Shown in pieces: positions 33,067 to 41,286 of a DNA stretch of 64,000 nt. Origin of the DNA: JBDTSW01 sp051004675 (GTDB lineage Bacteria; Actinomycetota; Thermoleophilia; Solirubrobacterales; 70-9). Position 1 is the first letter of the stretch. Every line of letters starts with the position of its first letter. A program made the position numbers and the translations under genes. Location: NCBI GenBank assembly GCA_051004675.1, contig JBPCKC010000005.1, positions 1 through 64,000 on the forward strand, read 5' to 3'. The notes under the pieces were generated by a model. The model did not search any database and had not been told where the DNA came from. It saw only the letters and a list, made by a program, of their open reading frames with translations.

Positions 33067-34155
33067 ATGCCGGAGGCCCAGCAGCTGAACCCGCTCACTC
33101 GCGCCGTGCTGTTGGCAGCCGCGCTGCTGCTCTTCGGGCTGCTCTTCCAGCAGCTCGTGACGCTGCTGATCGCGATCCTGGTCACGATCCTGCTGGCGAT
33201 CCCGCTCGGCGCCTGCGCGACCCGTCTGGAGGCCTACCGGGTGCCGCGGGCGATCGGCGCCCTGGTGGGGCTGCTTATCGGCGTCGGCGTTTTCGTCGGC
33301 CTCTTGGCCCTGATCATTCCCTCTTTTGCCGATCAGGCCCAGGAGTTCGTGGACGAGGTGCCCGCGATCCTGGGCGACGTCGAGCAGGGCGTGGCCGACA
33401 TCACGGGCTCGCAGCCCAGCGAGGTCGGCCTGGAGGTCCAGCAGTTCCTCCGGCGCTACACCGACGACCCGGGCGAGTTGATCGGGCCGCTCGCCTCCCT
33501 TGGCCTGAACGTCGCCGGCGTCGCCGGCGCGTTCCTCCTGATGCTGATCACGGCCTACTACATGGCGGTCCGCCCGGACCCCCTCACGAGCGGCGTCGAG
33601 TCGCTCTTCCCCCCAGAGCGCCGGGCCTGGGCGCGCAACGTCATGGACCGCCTGCGGGCGAGCTGGATCGGCTGGATGGAGGGGGTGGTCTTCGACATGG
33701 TCCTGACCGGTGTCCTGCTCTTCGCCGGCCTGTCGCTGATCGGCCTCGACTTCGCGATCTTCTTCGCCGTCTTCTCCGCGATCCTCGTCCTCATCCCCTA
33801 CTTCGGGGCCATCCTGGGCGCCGTCCCACCGACCCTGTTCGCGCTCACCGACTCGCCGGAGAAGGCGCTCATCACGCTGGCGATCTACGTGCTCGTCCAG
33901 CAGATCGAGTCCAACTTCACGATCCCGCTCGTGATGGCCAATCGGGTCAAGCTCCACCCGGCGCTGGTCGCGATCGGCGTGGTCGTGATCGGCCAGCTCT
34001 TCGGCTTCCTCGGCCTGTTCGTCGCCGTGCCGATCGTCTCGCTGGTCGTGATCCTCGTCGACGAGGCCTGGATCAAGCCCCAGGAGGCCGAACGGGGGGT
34101 GGTGGATCCACGGGATTCGCCCAGCGCATCCGCTCTGGTGCCTCCCGCATCCTGA
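33067..34155 (+). CDS. AI-2E family transporter
   Basis: The 362-residue protein has seven to eight membrane helices, including the first pair (LLAAALLLFGLLFQQL, LLIAILVTILLAIPLG), IGALVGLLIGVGVFVG and the C-terminal cluster. The family motif near LIPYFGAILGAVPPTLFAL and the last helix GQLFGFLGLFVAVPIV match AI-2E/YdjX-type permeases. A long extracytoplasmic loop (residues about 80-150) separates the first and second sets. Family members include Na+/H+ antiporters and an AI-2 exporter, so the substrate is open. The last 83 bp overlap the convergent acyltransferase gene, which implies a Gly/Pro-rich, non-essential C-terminal tail (PSASALVPPAS). Confidence 0.88.
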   Translation: MPEAQQLNPLTRAVLLAAALLLFGLLFQQLVTLLIAILVTILLAIPLGACATRLEAYRVPRAIGALVGLLIGVGVFVGLLALIIPSFADQAQEFVDEVPAILGDVEQGVADITGSQPSEVGLEVQQFLRRYTDDPGELIGPLASLGLNVAGVAGAFLLMLITAYYMAVRPDPLTSGVESLFPPERRAWARNVMDRLRASWIGWMEGVVFDMVLTGVLLFAGLSLIGLDFAIFFAVFSAILVLIPYFGAILGAVPPTLFALTDSPEKALITLAIYVLVQQIESNFTIPLVMANRVKLHPALVAIGVVVIGQLFGFLGLFVAVPIVSLVVILVDEAWIKPQEAERGVVDPRDSPSASALVPPAS

Positions 34156-34720
34156 TCACGCGGGCCGGGACGCCCCCCGCGACGGCGTTGGCGGGGATGT
34201 CGTTCGTGACCACGCTGTTGGTGCCGAGCACGGCGTTGTCGCCGACGGTCGCGCCGCGCAATACGCAGGCGCCGTAGCCGATCCACACGTTCGAGCCGAT
34301 CGCGACCGGCTTCATGTAGATGCCCTGCTTGCGAATCGGGCGGTCGACCTCCACGATCCCGTGGTCGAAGTCGATGAACATCGAGCGGTCGGCGATCACG
34401 CACTCCTGCCCGATCCGGATGCGCTCGAAGCCGGAGATCGTGCACTCCTGGCCCAGAACCGTCTTGGCGCCGATCTCGACCTCGCCCTCGTGGCAGCGGA
34501 TCTTGGTGCCGTCGCCGACCCACACGAAGCGCCCGAAGCGCACCACGCCCTGCTTCCCGATCTCGAGCTTGACGCCGCGGCCGAAGAAGACGGGCCCGTC
34601 GGTCTGGAAGCGCCAGCCCGCGGGCGTGAGCAGCCGGCGCCACAGGTAACGCCACAGCAGGCGCGCGTAGCTGAGGTTCAGCATGTCGTTGGCGGCGAAA
34701 AACCGCAGCGAGCGGATCAC
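34073..34720 (-). CDS. Left-handed beta-helix (hexapeptide) acyltransferase
   Basis: A GTG at 34720 gives 215 residues; the ATG at 34684 (MLNLSYARLLWRYLW) is an alternative. The protein shows imperfect hexapeptide repeats (GRFVWVGDGTKIRCHEGEVE, IGAKTVLGQECTI, IGQECVIADRSMF, IGSNVWIGYGACVLRG) and the terminal VGDNAVLGTNSVVTNDIPANAVAGGVPARVI split over repeats. This is the fold of O-acetyl/acyltransferases that use acyl-CoA. Its catalytic residue is not the classic His of maltose acetyltransferase, which I could not place with certainty. Acceptor is probably a sugar or cell-wall glycan. Its 3' end overlaps the AI-2E gene on the other strand. Confidence 0.8.
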   Translation of the reverse strand: MIRSLRFFAANDMLNLSYARLLWRYLWRRLLTPAGWRFQTDGPVFFGRGVKLEIGKQGVVRFGRFVWVGDGTKIRCHEGEVEIGAKTVLGQECTISGFERIRIGQECVIADRSMFIDFDHGIVEVDRPIRKQGIYMKPVAIGSNVWIGYGACVLRGATVGDNAVLGTNSVVTNDIPANAVAGGVPARVIRMREAPERMRWANPVDPPPPVRPPGA

Positions 34721-34750
34721 GGGCGCGTGGAGCCTAGACTGCCTCGCCCC

Positions 34751-35716
34751 ATGGCCGACCAGACCGAGCAAGCCGAGCGCCCGCTCGCCGAACGGGTCGT
34801 GGCGGGGGAGGGGCGGGCCCTCGCACGAGCCATCAGCCTGGTCGAGAACCGCGAGCCCGCCGGCGACGAGCTGGTGGCCGAGCTGTACCCGCGGACCGGC
34901 AACGCCCGGATCATCGGATTGACGGGCCCGCCCGGGGTGGGCAAGAGCACGCTGATCGGAGCGCTGACGGCAACGCTGCGCGAGGACCAGAGCGAGGTCG
35001 GGGTGCTCTCCGTGGACCCTTCGAGCCCGTTCACGCAGGGCGCGGTCCTGGGCGATCGCATCCGCCTGGCGGACCATTTCCTCGATCCCGGCGTGTTCAT
35101 CCGCTCGATGGCGACCCGCGGCTCCCTGGGCGGCCTGGCCGAGGCCGCGCTTCAGGCCGCGCTGCTGATGGACGCGTCGGGCAAGGACTACGTGCTGGTC
35201 GAGACCGTCGGGGTCGGCCAGGGGGAGATCGACGTCGTCGACCACGCCGACACGATCGTCCTCGCGCTGATGCCGGGCTCTGGGGATTCGATCCAGGCGC
35301 TGAAGGCCGGGATCATGGAGATCCCCGACGTGATCGTCGTCAACAAGTCCGATCATCCCCTCGCCGACACGATGGTCCGCGAGGTCCGGGCGGTGCTCGC
35401 ACTCGGGCCCCCACGCTCCTGGCGCGTGCCCGTGGTGAAGACGGAGGCCACGAGGGGAGAGGGGGTTGCGAAGCTTCGCGAGACGATCGACGAGCATCGT
35501 CGCCATATCGAGGAGGAGGGGACCCTGGCGGAGCGACGCGCTCGCAACCTCCGTGCCGAGGTGATCGGGATCGCGGTCTCGCGAATGCGCCGCGAGCTCG
35601 AAACGAAGGCGCTGGCCGATCCGGAGTGGGCCGGCCTTCTCGACGGCGTGGTCAGGCGTGAGACCGATCCCGCAAGCGCCGCGCGCAAGCTGCTAGAAAG
35701 GATGGAGGATGGTTGA
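34751..35716 (+). CDS. meaB: MeaB-type GTPase, chaperone of B12-dependent acyl-CoA mutase
   Basis: The ATG at 34751 gives 321 residues, the family length. The G1 loop is LTGPPGVGKS (59-66), and the SIMIBI features LSVDPSSPFTQGAVLGDRIR and LVETVGVGQGEIDVV (switch) are conserved, with NKSD as the base motif. MeaB proteins load and protect adenosylcobalamin in acyl-CoA mutases by GTP-gated gating. The mutase genes lie about 11 kb away (46002 and 48052), not in the same operon. The last 8 bp overlap the PRC-barrel gene that follows. Confidence 0.93.
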   Translation: MADQTEQAERPLAERVVAGEGRALARAISLVENREPAGDELVAELYPRTGNARIIGLTGPPGVGKSTLIGALTATLREDQSEVGVLSVDPSSPFTQGAVLGDRIRLADHFLDPGVFIRSMATRGSLGGLAEAALQAALLMDASGKDYVLVETVGVGQGEIDVVDHADTIVLALMPGSGDSIQALKAGIMEIPDVIVVNKSDHPLADTMVREVRAVLALGPPRSWRVPVVKTEATRGEGVAKLRETIDEHRRHIEEEGTLAERRARNLRAEVIGIAVSRMRRELETKALADPEWAGLLDGVVRRETDPASAARKLLERMEDG

Positions 35717-36116
35717 GCAGTCCGCTGAGGTCGTGGCCGGCCCCTCGCTGGAGGAGGTCCTCGCCTGGACGGGCCACCGCCTCGACGAGATCGCGGGGGG
35801 CAACGTCGGCAAGGTCGAGGGCGCCTACGTGGACGCCGAGAGCGGACGCCCCGAGTGGCTGCTCTCGCGCATGGGCCGCTTCGGTCACCACTGCCTGGTC
35901 CCCGCCCGCGACGCCGTCTGCGGAGTGGGCCACGTGTGGGTTCCCTATACGCGCGATCAGATCCGGCGGGCGCCGAAGATCGAGCCGAAGGCCGGGCTCA
36001 CCCGCGCCAGCGAGGCCGAGCTGCTCGCCTTCTACGGGATCGGCGGCGAGGCCGGGCGCGCGGCCGAGATCGCCGAGGGCGCGGCGCAGGACATCACCGC
36101 CCGGCCGGCGGCCTGA
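35709..36116 (+). CDS. PRC-barrel-like protein
   Basis: The 135-residue protein contains a PRC-barrel-like segment (IAGGNVGKVEGAYVDAESGRPEWLLSRM, split at Ala/Tyr) that forms a small beta-barrel, with YTRDQIRRAPKIEP and an acidic helical tail. PRC-barrel proteins are often involved in photosynthetic or RNA-processing scaffolds; here the role is unknown. It overlaps meaB by 8 bp and is probably translated with it. No signal peptide. A stretch AELLAFYGIGGEAG may be a helix for partner binding. Confidence 0.72.
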   Translation: MVEQSAEVVAGPSLEEVLAWTGHRLDEIAGGNVGKVEGAYVDAESGRPEWLLSRMGRFGHHCLVPARDAVCGVGHVWVPYTRDQIRRAPKIEPKAGLTRASEAELLAFYGIGGEAGRAAEIAEGAAQDITARPAA

Positions 36117-36138
36117 CCCCCCTCCGGCGGATCTCGCG

Positions 36139-36342
36139 TCAGGCTGCTGCGGACCAGTCGTAGGGGTGGTGCGCGGACCCGACCGGGCGCAGCGGCGCGA
36201 CGATCAGGTCGCGGCGGCCGAACTCGTTGCGGATCACCTTCACCTCGGACCACTCGTCCAGGGCGGCGAACGCGTCGGTTAGCTGCAGCGCGAGCCGGGA
36301 GGGCTTGCGGTTGCGGGACGATCTCTCCTGGGGTGCTGCCAT
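36139..36342 (-). CDS. 67-residue protein of unknown function
   Basis: The ATG at 36342 is preceded by AGAGGGA at a proper distance. The product starts with a basic segment (MAAPQERSSRNRKPSR) followed by a helical acidic centre (LQLTDAFAALDEWSEVKVI). No homologue family comes to mind. The gene is convergent with the PRC-barrel gene, 22 bp apart. It may be a small DNA- or ribosome-associated protein judging only from charge, which is weak evidence. Confidence 0.55.
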   Translation of the reverse strand: MAAPQERSSRNRKPSRLALQLTDAFAALDEWSEVKVIRNEFGRRDLIVAPLRPVGSAHHPYDWSAAA

Positions 36343-36506
36343 GGGATCCCTCTCGTGGGAGGCAGGAACGCGATCACTCTAAGCCGGTGATGGGACGTCA
36401 AACCCGTGCTGAGGCCGGAAACCGCTTGAGAAAGCCGCAAACAAGGGAAAAAATCGCGGTTTGGAGCCCGCACCGGCGGGCAGCGCGGGCCCCCCAGCGC
36501 AGTCGA

Positions 36507-36547
36507 TTGTCACCTGAAGGGCGCTCACGGCACCTGAGCCGACAACG
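36507..36547. repeat. 41-nt repeat copy B (hairpin-like)
   Basis: Begins TTGTCACCTGAAGGGCGCTC and ends GAGCCGACAACG. It matches 18063-18103 at 32 of 41 positions with no gaps. Outer TTGTC/GACAA pairing is kept, and an internal GCTCA/TGAGC stem can form. It lies 16 bp beyond the stop of the acyl-CoA dehydrogenase gene, in the position of a terminator. Elsewhere in the gap 36343-36562 I see no further feature. Confidence 0.5.
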
Positions 36548-36562
36548 GAGGGGGGCGGTGGC

Positions 36563-37708
36563 TCAGCAGCCGAGCTGGCGTGCGATCACCATCTGCTGGA
36601 TCTCGTCGGTGCCCTCGCCGATCGTGAGGATCTTGGCGTCGCGGTAGAAGCGGCACACGGGGTACTCCTCGATGTAGCCGTACCCGCCGTGGATCTGGAC
36701 GGCCTCCTCCGCCGCACGCACCGCGAGGCGGCCGGTCTTGAGCTTCGCCTGCGCCGCCGTCAGCGTGAACGAGTCGCCGCGGTCCTTCTGGATCGCTGCC
36801 TTGTAGGTGAGCAGCCGCGCGGCCTCGATCTCGGTCGAGATGTCGGCGATCTTCGCCTGGATCGCCTGGAACTTCGAGATCGGCTGGCCGAACGCCCGGC
36901 GCTCCTTCGCGTAGGAGATCGCCTCGTCCAGCGAGCCCTGGGCGAGCCCGAGCCCCATCGCCGCGACGCCGATCCGCCCTCCGTCGAGGATGCGCAGGAA
37001 CTGCTTGAAGCCCTCGCCGCGGCGGCCCAGCAGGTTGGCCTCGGGGACCCGGCACTCGTCGAACGTGAGCGGGCGCGTGTCGGAGGCGTTCCAGCCCATC
37101 TTGCGGTAGGCCTCGCCGACCTCGTAGCCCGGGGTTCCGTTCGGCACGACGATGTTCGAGATCTCGGGCGCGCCATTCCCACGCCCGGTGACCGCCGTGA
37201 TCGTCACGCAGCGGGTGATGTCGGTCCCCGCGTTCGTGATGAACTGCTTGGCCCCGTCTATGACCCACTCCCCGTCCTTAAGCTTGGCGGTCGTTCGGGT
37301 GGCACCGGCGTCGGAGCCGGCATCGGGCTCGGTCAGGCCGAACGCGGCCAGCCGACGTCCCGCGCACAGTTCGGGAAGCCACTCGGAACGCTGATCGTCC
37401 GTGCCCCAGAGGTGGATCGGCATCGTGCCCAGCGAGGTGTGCGCCGCGACCGTGATCCCCACCGACGAGTCGACGCGCGCCAGCTCCTCGATCGCGAGGG
37501 CGTAGGAGAGCGTGTCGGCGCCGCCTCCGCCGTACTCCTCGGGGAACGGGATGCCCATGAGCCCCAGGCCACCGAGCTTGGCGACGATCTCGTAGGGGAA
37601 GCTCTTGGTCCGGTCGAGCTCCTCGGCGACGGGCCTCACCTCCTGGTCGGCGAAGTCTCGGACCGTTGCGCGCAGCAGGCGCTGCTCGTCGGTGAGGTCG
37701 AAGTCCAC
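36563..37708 (-). CDS. Acyl-CoA dehydrogenase
   Basis: A GTG at 37708 overlaps the TAG of pepA (TAGTG) and gives 381 residues, the normal family length. Motifs: PEEYGGGGADTLSYALAIEEL, GLTEPDAGSDAGATRTTA (FAD-binding), QFITNAGTDI, RAFGQPISKFQAIQAKIAD and the C-terminal IHGGYGYIEEYPVCRFYRDA with the catalytic Glu before YPV in short-chain-type enzymes. It takes two electrons from an acyl-CoA to make the trans-2-enoyl-CoA and passes them to ETF (genes at 49543-53023). Short-chain or branched-chain substrates are likely, but not proven by sequence. Confidence 0.94.
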   Translation of the reverse strand: MDFDLTDEQRLLRATVRDFADQEVRPVAEELDRTKSFPYEIVAKLGGLGLMGIPFPEEYGGGGADTLSYALAIEELARVDSSVGITVAAHTSLGTMPIHLWGTDDQRSEWLPELCAGRRLAAFGLTEPDAGSDAGATRTTAKLKDGEWVIDGAKQFITNAGTDITRCVTITAVTGRGNGAPEISNIVVPNGTPGYEVGEAYRKMGWNASDTRPLTFDECRVPEANLLGRRGEGFKQFLRILDGGRIGVAAMGLGLAQGSLDEAISYAKERRAFGQPISKFQAIQAKIADISTEIEAARLLTYKAAIQKDRGDSFTLTAAQAKLKTGRLAVRAAEEAVQIHGGYGYIEEYPVCRFYRDAKILTIGEGTDEIQQMVIARQLGC

Positions 37709-39180
37709 TAGCCCGCGAGCTCGCGCGCGAGCGAGACCAGCAGTCGCACGCCGTAGCCGGTCGCGCCGTTGCCCACGTACTCCCGCCCGACGTCCCAGGC
37801 GGTGCCGGCGATGTCGAGGTGCACCCAGGGCTTCGAGTCGACGAACTCCTCGAGGAACGAAGCGGCGTAGATGGTGCCCGCCTTGCGCTTGGCTGACGCG
37901 TTGGTGAGGTCGGCGACCTTGCCCTTGGTCAGCTCCTTGAACTCCTCGTGCAGCGGCAAGCGCCAAGCCAGCTCGCCGGTGCGCTCAGCGGCCGCGCCCA
38001 CCTGCTCCGCCCATGCGTCGTCGTTGGAGACGAGCGCCGCGTAGGTCGAGCCGAGGGCGATCAGGACGGCGCCGGTGAGGGTCGCGAGGTCGACGACGCG
38101 GTCGGCGCCCAGCTCGCGCACGCAGTAGGTGAGGGCGTCGGCCAGGATCAGCCGGCCCTCGGCGTCGGTGTTGTTGACCTCGACGGTCTTCCCGTTGAGC
38201 TGGGTGATGATGTCGCCGGGGCGGGTGGCGGTCCCGCTCGGCATGTTCTCCGTGGACGGGATCGCGGCGACCACGTTGATCGGGAGGCCGAGCTCGGCGA
38301 TCGCCGCCACGGCCTCGAGCACCGCGGCGCCCCCCGACATGTCGAACTTCATCTCCTCCATCTTCGCCGAGGGCTTGATCGAGATCCCGCCCGAGTCGAA
38401 GGTCACCGCCTTGCCCACCAGGCCCACCGGCGCGACCCCGTCAGCGCCGCCGGAGTAGCGCAGAACGATGAGTGCCGGCTCCTCGGCCGTTCCCTTGGCC
38501 ACGGCCACGAGCCCGCCCATCCCCAGCTCCTCGGCGCCGGCGCGGTCGATCACCTCGGCGCTCACCGGCTCGAAGGCGACCGAGATCTGGCGCGCCCGGT
38601 CGGCGAGGTAGGTCGGGTTGAGGATGTTCGCGGGAAGGTCCTGCAGCTCGCGCGCGCGGTTGGCCCCCATGGCGCCGGCGCGCGCGAAGCGCACCTCCGT
38701 CTTGAGTGGATCGACCTCGACGCCCTCCGGAGCCACCAGCGCAAGCCGATCGACGGCGCCGGGCTTCGGCTCGTCGTCGCTGGTGCGGAAGCGGTCGAAG
38801 CGATAGGAGGCGAGGATCGTGCCCTCCACGATGGCGCCGGCCGCGGCGGCCAGCGCGACGCGGGCCGAGGCCTCCGGGAGGATCCATGCGATCGATGCCG
38901 CCTCCACCGACTGCGCCCCGCGCAGCGCAACCGCCGCCGCGACCCGCAGGCGCTCGGGATTCAGCTTCTCGCGGTCGCCGAGGCCGACGATGAGCACCCG
39001 CTCGGAAGCGCTGGGGCGCAGCAGCGTGGTCTTCTTGAACGCGGTCTTGACGTCGCTCGCGCCCGCAAGGGAGGCGAGCTCCGCCGGCAGCTCCTCCCCG
39101 TCGGGAAGGCCGACGACGTCGAGGTCGGCCTCCACGGCCCCGGCGATGACATCCACGTGCATCCACCTGTGTTCTAGCAT
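37708..39180 (-). CDS. pepA: Leucyl aminopeptidase (M17, PepA)
   Basis: The ATG at 39180 (MLEHRWMHVDVIAG), preceded by GAGGGGG, gives 490 residues; the second ATG at 39162 is an alternative. The M17 signature NTDAEGRLILADALTY and the metal-ligand segment GKAVTFDSGGISIKP are present. The N-terminal domain (residues 1-180) is the non-catalytic lobe. The enzyme is a two-metal exopeptidase that removes N-terminal residues from peptides in the cytosol. Its TAG overlaps the acyl-CoA dehydrogenase GTG by one base, so the two genes are coupled, an unusual pairing. It diverges from the thiolase gene with 59 bp between starts. Confidence 0.95.
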   Translation of the reverse strand: MLEHRWMHVDVIAGAVEADLDVVGLPDGEELPAELASLAGASDVKTAFKKTTLLRPSASERVLIVGLGDREKLNPERLRVAAAVALRGAQSVEAASIAWILPEASARVALAAAAGAIVEGTILASYRFDRFRTSDDEPKPGAVDRLALVAPEGVEVDPLKTEVRFARAGAMGANRARELQDLPANILNPTYLADRARQISVAFEPVSAEVIDRAGAEELGMGGLVAVAKGTAEEPALIVLRYSGGADGVAPVGLVGKAVTFDSGGISIKPSAKMEEMKFDMSGGAAVLEAVAAIAELGLPINVVAAIPSTENMPSGTATRPGDIITQLNGKTVEVNNTDAEGRLILADALTYCVRELGADRVVDLATLTGAVLIALGSTYAALVSNDDAWAEQVGAAAERTGELAWRLPLHEEFKELTKGKVADLTNASAKRKAGTIYAASFLEEFVDSKPWVHLDIAGTAWDVGREYVGNGATGYGVRLLVSLARELAG

Positions 39181-39239
39181 TGCCACCCCCTCAGCCCCGC
39201 TTCGCCGTCCTGGGGCCCTCACCCACAAGGAGTAGCTCC

Positions 39240-40424
39240 ATGCCGCAGACCGTGATCCTTGGAACCGCGCGGACCCCGTTCGGGAAGATGGGCGGCGCGC
39301 TCGCGCCGAAGAGCGCGATCGAGCTCGGCGGCCAGGCATTGAGCGCCGCCCTCGAGCGCTCCGGGGTGGGCGCGGATCAGGTCCAGCAGGTCATCTTCGG
39401 GCAGGTGCTGCAGGCGGGTCAGGGTCAGATCCCGTCTCGCCAGGCGCAGATCGATGCGGGTATCGGAAAGGAGGTTCCCTCGGAGACCGTCAACAAGGTC
39501 TGCGCGTCGGGCATGCGCACGGTGGGCCTCGCCGACCAGGCGATCCGTGCCGGCGACCTCGAGGTTGCCGCCACCGGGGGGATGGAGTCGATGAGCGGGG
39601 CGCCGTACCTGCTCCCGCAAGCCCGCTTCGGCTTTCGCATGGGCGACGCGAAGGCGATCGACGCGATGACGCACGACGGGCTCACCAACCCCTTCACCGA
39701 CAAGCAGATGATCAACGAGGCGAGCGAGGTCTCCAACGAGCTCGAGATCACTCGCGCCGACATGGATCGCTGGGCTGCGCGCTCGCACGAGCTCGCCGCC
39801 AAGGCCACCGACGAGGGCCGCCTCGCCGAGGAGATCACCCCCGTGACGGTCAAGTCGCGCAAGGCCGAGAACGTGATCGAGACCGACGAGGCGATCCGCC
39901 CCGACTCGACCGTCGAGTCGCTGGCCAAGCTGCCGGCGATCGGGGGCGACGATGCCACGCACACGGCCGGCAACGCCCCCGGGGTAAACGACGGCGCCGC
40001 CGCGGTCGTCGTCGCCTCCGAGGAGTGGGCGCAGGCCGAGGGGCGTGAGCCGATCGCCCGCGTGCTCTCCTACGGCGCCGTCGCCGACGACTTCCCCTAC
40101 CTGGCCCGCACGCCGGCCAAGGCGGCCGCCCTCGCGCTGGAGAAGATCGGCAAGGCGCCCGAGGACGTCGACCTCTGGGAGATCAACGAGGCCTTCGCCT
40201 CGGTCGCGATCAACTCGGTGCGGATGCTGGGCGTAGACGACGAGAAGGTCAACGTCAACGGTGGCGCCATCGCCCTCGGGCACCCGATCGGCGCCTCGGG
40301 AGCGCGCATCGTCGGCGCCCTCGTGCACGAGCTGCGCCGCCGCGGCGGCGGCCTGGGGTGCGCCGCGATCTGCTCCGGCGGAGGCCAGGGCGACGCGATC
40401 GTGCTCGAAGTCAACGGGGGCTAG
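39240..40424 (+). CDS. Acetyl-CoA acetyltransferase (thiolase)
   Basis: AAGGAG lies 7 nt before the ATG at 39240; the product is 394 residues, standard for thiolases. Catalytic residues: C88 in VNKVCASGMRT, His in GGAIALGHPIGASGARI and the second Cys in CAAICSGGGQGDAI. NEAFAS is also conserved. It makes or splits acetoacetyl-CoA. With the ACAD and ETF genes nearby it fits fatty-acid or amino-acid breakdown. The HAD gene starts 4 bp after its stop, so they are one transcript. Confidence 0.95.
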   Translation: MPQTVILGTARTPFGKMGGALAPKSAIELGGQALSAALERSGVGADQVQQVIFGQVLQAGQGQIPSRQAQIDAGIGKEVPSETVNKVCASGMRTVGLADQAIRAGDLEVAATGGMESMSGAPYLLPQARFGFRMGDAKAIDAMTHDGLTNPFTDKQMINEASEVSNELEITRADMDRWAARSHELAAKATDEGRLAEEITPVTVKSRKAENVIETDEAIRPDSTVESLAKLPAIGGDDATHTAGNAPGVNDGAAAVVVASEEWAQAEGREPIARVLSYGAVADDFPYLARTPAKAAALALEKIGKAPEDVDLWEINEAFASVAINSVRMLGVDDEKVNVNGGAIALGHPIGASGARIVGALVHELRRRGGGLGCAAICSGGGQGDAIVLEVNGG

Positions 40425-40428
40425 CACC

Positions 40429-41214
40429 ATGGCCGCGCGCGCGGCTGCCTTCTTCGATCTGGACAAGACCCTCATGGCCGGGTCGTCCGGCATCGTGTGG
40501 GCGCGCGTCTCCTACGACGCCGGCGAGATCTCCAAGCGGATGATGGCCCGCTGGGCTCTCGATCACCTCCGCTACCGCCTGCGCGGCTCGAGCGACGAGG
40601 CGGCGGCGCGGGTGATGGCCGAGGTCCAGGACGTGCTGCGCGGGACCCCTGCGCGCGACCTCGAGCGGCTGGGCCCCCTGGTGCTGGCTGGTGTCCTGCC
40701 CCGCATCTACCCGCAGATGCTCGACGAGGTCCACGCCCACCAGGACGCCGGCCGCGCGACGTTCATCGTCTCCGCCGCCGGGGTCGAGCTGGTCGAGATG
40801 CTCGCAAGGGTGCTCGGCATGGATGGGGGGATCGGCACGCGCTACGCGATCGACCCCGAGGGACGCTTGAGCGGCGAGCTGGACGGGCCGTTCATGTACG
40901 GGGAGGGCAAGGTGGTGGCGCTTCGCCGCTTTGCCGCCGACCACGACCTGGACCTCGGTGAGTCGTTCGCCTACTCCGACTCGGTCTCCGACCTGCCGAT
41001 GCTGCGAGCGGTGGGGAGCGCGGTGGCGGTGAATCCCGACGAGGAGCTGCTCGCCGTCGCCAGGGCGGAGGGCTGGCGGGTGATGCGCTTCGAGAAGCTC
41101 GGGCGGCGGCTACTGGTTGCCGGGGCAGCCGCGACTGCCCTCGCCGTCGGCGGCATCGGGAGCATGCTCGTGACCCGCCGGCGGCCGGCCAGGAAGCGCG
41201 CCCCTAAGCGTTAG
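40429..41214 (+). CDS. HAD-superfamily IB phosphatase (SerB-like) with C-terminal membrane helix
   Basis: From the ATG at 40429 the protein is 261 residues. HAD motif I is FFDLDKTLMAGSSG (Asp-x-Asp), motif II ATFIVSAAG, motif III has the conserved Lys near GKVVAL and motif IV has YSDSVSDLPML. This is the subclass that includes phosphoserine phosphatase and lipid phosphatases. A helix near the C-terminus (LLVAGAAATALAVGGIGSML) followed by basic residues suggests a membrane anchor, which would favour a lipid or envelope substrate over serine biosynthesis. Confidence 0.85.
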   Translation: MAARAAAFFDLDKTLMAGSSGIVWARVSYDAGEISKRMMARWALDHLRYRLRGSSDEAAARVMAEVQDVLRGTPARDLERLGPLVLAGVLPRIYPQMLDEVHAHQDAGRATFIVSAAGVELVEMLARVLGMDGGIGTRYAIDPEGRLSGELDGPFMYGEGKVVALRRFAADHDLDLGESFAYSDSVSDLPMLRAVGSAVAVNPDEELLAVARAEGWRVMRFEKLGRRLLVAGAAATALAVGGIGSMLVTRRRPARKRAPKR

Positions 41215-41286
41215 GTGCGGGATCGCGCGCGAAGTGGCACCGTCGCCCCGGCGGACCGGCAGCGCCTGTGGCGTAGGGTCAGAGCC

